Assembly (NCBI GenBank): GCA_008360955.1
Contig: LUCM01000669.1
Coordinates: 6,481-70,480 of the forward strand
Length of the DNA: 64,000 nt
Reading direction: 5' to 3'
Source: Fasciolopsis buskii
Taxonomy: Eukaryota; Platyhelminthes; Trematoda; Plagiorchiida; Fasciolidae
Part shown: positions 58,526 to 64,000 of the stretch, in pieces
Numbering within the stretch: position 1 is the stretch's first letter
How the letters are laid out: the number at the start of each line of letters is the position of its first letter
The notes under the pieces: model-generated
The model's database searches: none
The model's input: the letters and a program-made list of their open reading frames with translations, nothing else
Told to the model about the DNA's origin: nothing
Program-made: the position numbers and the translations under genes

Positions 58526-61500
58526 TCTGTTCATAAATAAAATTCTCATGCAGAACAAGGAAGTGGAACTGATCATTGTGGTTGGTGGAAGGAACATTGG
58601 TTGGTTAAAAACGATCACTTGCAATGAATATCCACCTGGCCCTGACCCAGACTCGGACCTGGGGTGTGAATAATTAGGAAAGTGATATGCTTCGTCATCA
58701 TTTAATGTTTTTAATCGCTTAACTAGGATGAAGTAGGTGATGTGATGAACGGTAGTGTTTTCTGGAAGGAAATTCAGTGTCTCGGGAGTATTGGAATACG
58801 AGCCCTAGAGAACTTTGATTCATTGCATGAAGTAATGGACCGTGTGTTATTTGTCTCATCTACATTCTACTATAGTGCAAAAATTCTGGAAATTTGCAAA
58901 ATAATAAAATTAATAGGTTTTTACTTCATTGTATCATTAATGGAAAGGAACAAAGACCACTTAGGAGCTGCTGAAAAGAGGGTCTAACCGCCGTCGGGAG
59001 GCGTAGAACCTAAAACTCCTATGTTGATCACCGCCATCCACGCTGTTTACCTTTCCGTTAAAGTCGCATTTTCTACCATACACTTTTCCCATCGGTCTCT
59101 CACACCAGACTAGCTAGCCTCTCAATATTGGAATTACTGTACCAGGCGAGTGATCAGTGGAAGGAACTTAAGACAATTTCGGGTGACGAGCAGTGTCTCG
59201 GCCTTAAAAATATACAATCAACTGAATAAATCATGAAAAGAACAAAGAAGAGCGATTGTCTCCTGACTTTGATAAACCCATTACATCGCATACACTTTCC
59301 AAAGTGATCCGGAGTATTTCGATGTCCGTACAGCCGCGCTGGCGATCGGAGGATCGCATACCAAACATCATGCACATACGCACGAGCGCGCATGTAGCCA
59401 CGGCATGAATATTACCTTTCAAGGCTCAGATCAATATTGTCAAGCCGCAGTTTTTGTCGTTCGTTCGGACACACCTTCAAGAGTGGAACAAAATCATCAG
59501 GCCTAAACCATCAACCAACCCACAAACATGCATACATGCTCGGGTTTAACACGCGTGGCCTTGAATTAAACAGTCGATTGTCTTAACCAGTCCGAATCGA
59601 GCTTGGGTGGCGCACATGTGCATTCCGTTTCCTGTTGTGAGCTTGCTTTCGTGTTGTCTTCAGTTGATGAACAATGCAACATATTACGAACATGGCAAGT
59701 TAAATCGTCGTTTAAACCGTCCAAGGGCACGTGACAAATAAAACCGACAAAAGAGACGGTTGAGAGGGTGGCGCACAAGCTGACCTAAAAAAGTGGAACG
59801 AATGCTAAAGGAAAGGAAAATAACAACGTCGGGGGGCAACAAAAGGGTCATATGGTTGAGGTCTTTCAAGAAGATCGTAGCGGGTGTGTGGGAGATAGCC
59901 TAATCGCGATAAGTTGGAAATTGTCCCGGAGACTGATTCCCAGTTCAAACAATCTTAAAATTGAATTTAAAAAAGGGTAATGCGCTTGAGTTTGGTGCGA
60001 CATTCAGATCCCTGCGGTGTAGAGAAATTTTTGCAGTTAGACGTTTTTGGATTCTTTACTGTAATAATTCCCGACCTGCCAATATTCCATATCAGCGGTG
60101 CTTCTAACCATCTGCAGTCGTCAAAAGACCTCTGTTGAATAATTTAACAACAGTAAGGATGCCGTGGTTTTAAACTGACCGGTGACAATAACATTCCGTT
60201 TCTCCACATTCAGCCAAAGCGTAACTACCAGGGATTTCTTCTGTGGTTATAAACATGTGCTTTAATCTTATCTCCCTCGCAGCCCATTGAAAGAGAAGCG
60301 CGAAACTGATTTTAAAGTCAGACAATGTGTTCGAGCTTGGAATTGCAAAAGGGATAAGGGAAACGTTGCAGATCTGTCTCATCATGATTAGAATCCATTA
60401 CCAACGTACTCCCAAAGTTTCTAGAAATATCAGTTCAGCTTTGATATTGCATGATTCCGTCTCGGATTTGACATCTGACTACGTGCGTCCATTTTTTTCC
60501 GGTTGAAAAGATTATGAGAAAAACCGGCAGGTGCTATATAATGAACCTTAGAACGGGTTGTTCGACAATAGTGCCATTAGCACTGACAGTAATGATACTG
60601 ATAATAATATTGGAATATTCGGGGCAAAAAGCTTAACTCCAGGCTGTTTGCTTTTACTGAGGATTTTGAATGCTGTAATCTGCTGATCAGTCCATTCGAC
60701 ATTCAAGCGATTCTAAAAGACAAAAAGTCCTACCATTTAACATTTCATTCATTTTACCTTGCTGGAGAATCACTCAGTGTTTGTGAGACAAGGAAGACTT
60801 GCATCGCCTAGGCGAAACTTACTTGACATCAAAGCAAATCATTGTCGTCCGAGGGTTCAAAATATCTGATACACATTGCTTTTCATCTTATCTGATTGTC
60901 AAACAATCTCTTTCAGTATGAGAACAATCGATTCCACTAAGCACTTAAAAAATCACACTACTGATGCAATCTTTCCCATCCAAGCGTGTCGAAAGTATGC
61001 CATGGCGCTCTCTTGCCTAAAGTGCTTAGACAACGCCCGTGAATGAATGGAGCATTTTAGCTAAGTACGCATAAACAGGTTGCGTTCACCGGAACAATAG
61101 AAGCCAGTTCATGGATAGTTTTTGGTTGAATCAACCCGCAGACAGTGGAAATTGCTTGCCAAAAATTCGATCTAACCGATTGTTTAGCGACTCACTTGAA
61201 ATATTGTTTTCGCGCCAGAAGTGGACCATGCTCATCAGCGTGAAATTAGACCGGATTAGTTTCGTTTTTCGCCGCTGTCATAACACCCCAACTAATTTCA
61301 TCCACGGCTAGGTCTTTGGTACAAAAAAAAACCATCCATTTGATCATTGGTTGCATCCTGTTTGCACTCCATTTATTGTTCGTTTGGGGCGTTAATCGGT
61401 TAAAGCAAAAAGTACTGACGCGTGCCGACAAAAATAACTTGGTTACCGTTGAAAAAGCCTGCTACCAATGATATGCCGATTTCCCGTAGTATATTGAAGT

Positions 61501-62049
61501 CCGGGCAATGCCATTTGAAGCCGATGAACAGGTACAATTGCAAAGATAATGCAGAGCTTCCTCAGAATTTACTCACTTTTATTCAAAATGAACTAATTAA
61601 CAATTAACAAAATTTGTCGGTCTTTTATTTTCTCCGGTTGTTCGGATTTTGTCCGGTAAAGTGTGTTCGCATTTAGAGCAAAATTTTTTACCCGTCGGGT
61701 TTGAGGCTAAGAATTCGATCGGGGTTTCATAGATTACCTTGGAAAGTACTAGCTAATCTCGACTTGTCTTTTTTGTTGCTCGCTTACTCAAGTACTCTAA
61801 GCGAGTATTTCGAATAGGTAAAAAAAAACTTACGCTCATCCACCCACCGGTTATGTGTTTCTGACGTCAAGCCTAACAATGGAAATCTGTTTCACCGCGA
61901 AAATGCAGTGAAATCCCGGGTGCGCAAGGATTATCAAATGCTTTTTTCTGGCATGATCAGTGAGCGTCACAAAAAATGAAGATGTCGCAAGGAATGTCTG
62001 TGCTTCGTAATTCTATCTCATCACCCCTGTCTTATATTTGAATGTGCCT

Positions 62050-62165
62050 TTTAAGATTGAATGCTTTTTGTTTATTGTCGATTATTGATTTTTTGAAAAT
62101 TACCATTGAGCACATTGAGAAAACACAAGTTGGCGAACAACCTCGTTTTCAGTGATTCGTACTCA
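62050..62165 (+). repeat. Dispersed repeat, copy 2 (pairs with 30.4 kb)
   Basis: Same orientation as the copy at 30435-30550. The best-conserved part is CATTGAGAAAACACAAGT, followed by TGGCGAACAACCTCGTTTTC and then a shared GATTCGT/GGTTCCT-type end. Confidence 0.58.
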
Positions 62166-62640
62166 TGCCATTACATCACTATATATATCTTGACAAAATA
62201 TTTACTATCGGAAGGATTGGATTGTCATTTGGCAATCCTGGATGGGGAAGTATTTGTGGTGTTAGATTGTTTTGTTGTCTAAGCTTTGTATTGGGACTTT
62301 GGGTGGGCAAGGGAGTTGAAGCGGCAACCACAGAATTTGTTTTTGAGAACTAAAGTGGAGGACTTGTGAAGAGGGGACAGAGGCTCAGAGGCGACACTTT
62401 GCACCTGGATTGTTTGAACCGCTCTGACCTTATTACAGGGTCCGGAAGAGCTTGCTGTCACATTCACGGTGTTGGTTTAGTCTGTGTAGAGTGTGAAACC
62501 ACTGCGCTATTAAGTAAATTCAGTGCCTAACCAGTGGAGCGGTGTTGCTCAGGGAATAATTCAGCAAGCGCGCCTGGTCGTGGCGCGGATGTACATTTGT
62601 TCCCAGCAGGAGCATTGTGAATGATATGATAGAGGCTTGG
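62166..62640. other. Intergenic; possible reverse tRNA-like boxes
   Basis: On the - strand TAGCGCAGTGGTT (near 62495-62507) resembles a pol III A box, and GGTTCAAACAATCC (62410-62423) a poor B box, but the spacing is too long. Nothing else is recognised. Confidence 0.35.
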
Positions 62641-62644
62641 TCAG

Positions 62645-64000
62645 AGAACATTCAGGGTATTACTGTTGTCTTTCAACGCCATAAGGTGACATTTACGAGG
62701 TGCGGGGTGTTGAGAACGAAGATGTCGATATCGTGTGCTGCGTGAGATCTTATCGGGGCAGTAGTCACTTACGGCTAGTTCCTCGCGCGCGTGTTCACCT
62801 TTCGTGAAGTGAGAGCATGATGTACTAAAGGAAACCAGGCGGCTTCTGTGGATTCGTCTAGGCAGATTTTCTCGTGTCTCGCTTTGTGCAACATGTTGTG
62901 GAATAATCTAATGGGGAACTCTATTTTCGGAGTTGAATACTCTTCTGAGCGTCTGCAGTGTCAGCTTCAAGAGTACTTCTGTGTATATTCTTTGTGTCCT
63001 GGCAATTCAGTACATCTAATTTGAGTTCCTTCTCACATTATGGATGTTGTACGAAGCTGGTGAAGTTTGACAAGTATTGCCAATTCCATGTGGATCCTGT
63101 GTACTGATAGCCGATTGAGCCGTCTTCTTTATATTCTTACATCTAAGAGTCTATTGTCACTGTTTAGCTCATTCTCTGTTGTGAATTTCAAGTTGCGAGC
63201 CGAGTTGAACATCATTCAACAGTTTGTTAGTTTTAGTCGAGGGGTTGAGCTTATTTATCAGAAGATGTCCTCACCACATAACGCTTGTATAAGTAGAGCG
63301 ATTGTATTGACGACTCGGAGTGGTCCACGTTCCAGCTCTTGCCATGAAATGTCCAGCTAGTAGCCGGACCCGAGTGGGGATCCCATCGCTACGCCGTCCT
63401 TTTGTATCGCGTAAATTTTACGATTATGTGAATTTACATTTGGACGTTGTAGGTACAAAAGAACAATAAGTATGGTTTCAAGGTCTGCTATCGGAAAGAT
63501 TCGTCGCTAATCGCCAATGCTCTCGATGTAGTCACAGGGTTATTCGATGTCTCTGATCGGACGGTTGGTTAAAAAGGGTGGTGACGTCTAAAAGAAACGC
63601 ATCCTTTCGTCCCTTCATATTAGTTCTTTTACGGAATAGTATTAACTGCAAATGTGTCCTTTGTGTATATTGTGTCTACCTCTGTTGGCGTATCCATGTA
63701 ACCTAGCTAACCATTTTGTCCAAGGCATGGTTATGGCGAATTGCACATGTCGAGAATAGGCCTCCATAGGTAACTTCAGTTTGTGTAATTGGGTAGGCCG
63801 TACAATTCGGAATAGTTAGTTCCGTTATTGGCCGAATTTGGTTCGAATGGTGTCGAACCTATATCCTTTGTCTCAGTCGTCTCAAGATACAGAGCAACGA
63901 TTTTTCTATCTGTGCTTTTTATCATTCTCCTTCGCCATTTTGGCGAGTTTTTGATTTAGCCATTCAGAATGGTCATTTTTGTTTATCCATAAGTCAGAAT
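62645..64000 (-). mobile_element. Penelope-like element, reverse transcriptase remnant, runs off the window
   Basis: On the - strand the expected order of Penelope-like RT motifs appears in several frames: ELYGLPNYTN (63779-63810), WRPILDMCNSP (63730-63765), CDYIES (63518-63540), IQKDGVAMGSPLG (63375-63412), then ISWQELERGPL and ALCGEDIF (63258-63281). The last stands where active elements have the 'RYVDDIF' catalytic box. EYKEDGSIG and STWNWQYLSNFTSFV (63050-63140) match the downstream 'kkEDGSI...rKpTwnGqYLxFxSF' segment. Frameshifts and stops, plus the lost YxDD, make it inactive. A GIY-YIG endonuclease end is not recognisable. The N-terminus lies beyond position 64000. Confidence 0.8.

Larger units (their letters stand above)
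56172..62049. other. Intergenic, no gene called
   Basis: A B box-like GAGTTCGAGTC occurs at 56204-56214 without a clear A box. Short open frames include 58742-58987 on + (81 codons, containing IRALENFDSLHEVMDRVLFV) and 59154-59869 on -. They lack recognisable motifs. Simple repeats and one tRNA-like fragment are listed separately. Confidence 0.45.

Noticed and set aside
1..64000. CRISPR arrays, bacterial operons, phage genes, rRNA genes
   Set aside because: No regularly spaced direct repeats, no long packed coding regions and no rRNA-like conserved segments were seen.

Overview
This is a fragment of a draft eukaryotic genome assembly. It is AT-rich (roughly 60% by eye), has one run of 26 Ns, and shows no bacterial gene packing, operons or Shine-Dalgarno sites. 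It holds microsatellites, decayed non-LTR retrotransposons, a Penelope-like element, tRNA-derived SINE pieces and foldback (hairpin) repeats. The LINE and Penelope-like proteins, together with candidate genes mixing very short (45-73 bp) and multi-kilobase introns, fit a parasitic flatworm, most likely a trematode. The clade is an inference, not proven by any single gene.

Left part (1-10.7 kb): a chain of decayed LINE copies on the + strand. A reverse transcriptase remnant with a preserved FADD box covers about 370-1725. A weaker RT-like piece is near 2.5 kb and an endonuclease-like piece near 5.3-5.9 kb. The clearest copy, endonuclease then RT, covers 8.1-10.64 kb and is interrupted by stops, frameshifts and internal deletions.

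Middle left (10.7-20.3 kb): an AT-rich stretch with no gene I can defend. At 20-28 kb there is a decayed exon-like block, a tRNA-derived SINE, two copies of a foldback element, and a convincing small two-exon gene at 22310-22928 encoding a basic N-terminus and a charged helical segment.

25.8-41.2 kb (+): nine candidate exons on consensus splice sites, with matching phases, give a chain of about 360 codons ending in a stop at 41214-41216 (gene A, 5' end not found). Its introns hold a foldback element, SINE pieces and a 1.7 kb tandem duplication whose second unit contains the N gap. 50.1-55.9 kb (+): eleven candidate exons give a phase-consistent 406-residue frame from an ATG at 50086 to a stop at 55901-55903, with AATAAA 263 bp downstream (gene B). 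I recognise neither protein family. Both chains were assembled by eye with freedom in choosing splice sites, so they are hypotheses whose best-supported parts are flagged. Between them, 43.87-44.21 kb holds an acidic coding-like block.

Right part (56-64 kb): non-coding sequence with simple repeats and degenerate tRNA-like boxes, ending in a Penelope-like element on the - strand (about 62.65-64.0 kb, running off the window) whose catalytic YxDD motif is destroyed.
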